Of a DNA stretch of 64,000 bases, positions 63,696 through 64,000 are shown one piece after another; the first letter of the stretch is position 1; each line of letters opens with the position of its first letter. A model generated the notes under the pieces. That model was given only the letters and a program-made list of their open reading frames with translations, searched no databases and was not told where the DNA came from. This DNA comes from Chrysomallon squamiferum (Eukaryota > Mollusca > Gastropoda > Neomphalida > Peltospiridae). The stretch spans positions 22,703,502-22,767,501 of the forward strand of contig CM022665.1 in NCBI GenBank assembly GCA_012295275.1, read 5' to 3'. A program made the translations under genes and the position numbers.

Positions 63696-64000
63696 CCTCC
63701 ATTATCATCCATAAAAACAAATTAAACTGATTGTGATTCTGTAGCAGTTCATCTATTTACACTACACATCTGACTGTGACTTAGAGATGCCAACGAAGGG
63801 TGGTGTTATGAACTGTGTAAAAATAAACCTCTGTTTGCTTCAAATACACATGATTTACACATGAAAACCAGTGCAGAGCATGGTACAGCAAGAGTCAAGG
63901 GAATTATACAAATAGGTATGTTGAAACTAAAAATCTCAAAAATATGTATATGTCACTTGAAAACAGATCTTTATTTTTTAATTACTGCTACCAGCTTGTG
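63696..64000 (-). other. 5' flank / 5' UTR of the nesprin gene
   Basis: Upstream of the proposed start codon. An in-frame TAA lies three codons before the ATG, so the reading frame does not extend upstream in this exon. An upstream ATG at 63710-63712 opens a 13-codon ORF in another frame that ends inside exon 1. No convincing TATA box or CpG-rich promoter was seen; the transcription start and any further non-coding exon are unknown. Confidence 0.4.

Noticed and set aside
1-64000. tRNA, rRNA, CRISPR or operon-like organisation
   Set aside because: None found; the window is one intron-rich eukaryotic gene.

Overview
The window is eukaryotic and carries the 5' part of one very large gene on the minus strand. 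The gene is a giant nesprin: the invertebrate counterpart of vertebrate SYNE1/SYNE2 and Drosophila Msp300. Standard code, GT-AG introns, strongly A/T-rich introns, long homopolymer runs and AAT/AAAT/CAAA microsatellites, and mostly 300-700 bp introns point to an invertebrate animal. A lophotrochozoan such as a mollusc is my guess, but the sequence alone cannot fix the taxon.

I assembled 75 coding exons (63695 down to 1) by pairing donors and acceptors by eye. The frame stays open from the proposed ATG at 63693-63695 to the left edge, about 15.68 kb of coding sequence or about 5,226 codons. All split codons at phase-1 and phase-2 junctions resolve correctly, which is the strongest support for the model. 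The C-terminal part, including any KASH membrane anchor, lies beyond position 1.

Layout from the 5' (right) end: 63.7-50.6 kb holds the start exon and the two calponin-homology domains (CH1, CH2) of the actin-binding head, spread over 13 kb with long introns. From 50.3 to 32.3 kb lies the N-terminal rod, with irregular exon lengths and divergent spectrin-like repeats. From 32.0 kb to the left edge there is a strikingly regular array. One spectrin repeat sits in a 324/327-nt exon (type A); the next is split over a 153-nt exon (type C) plus a 165-nt exon (type B). This 215-residue two-repeat unit occurs 13 times in tandem. The type C exons fall into two subtypes that alternate strictly, which shows a higher-order four-repeat (about 430-residue) duplication unit. 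In the cell such a protein binds F-actin through the CH pair and uses the rod as a long flexible spacer to the nuclear envelope (LINC complex); this role is family knowledge, not visible here.

The most interesting extras are an orphan 51-nt in-frame piece of a type C exon at 19752-19802, two candidate in-frame microexons (27 nt at 54450-54476 in the CH1-CH2 linker; 18 nt at 41671-41688 in the rod), four different intron positions inside otherwise equivalent type A exons, and exon fusions in some modules. No other gene, tRNA, rRNA or CRISPR array was recognised. Weak traces of mobile elements (a tRNA-like SINE promoter, a short inverted-repeat pair, a 24-bp direct repeat) occur in introns. Introns not listed separately are short and contain only A/T-rich sequence and simple repeats.
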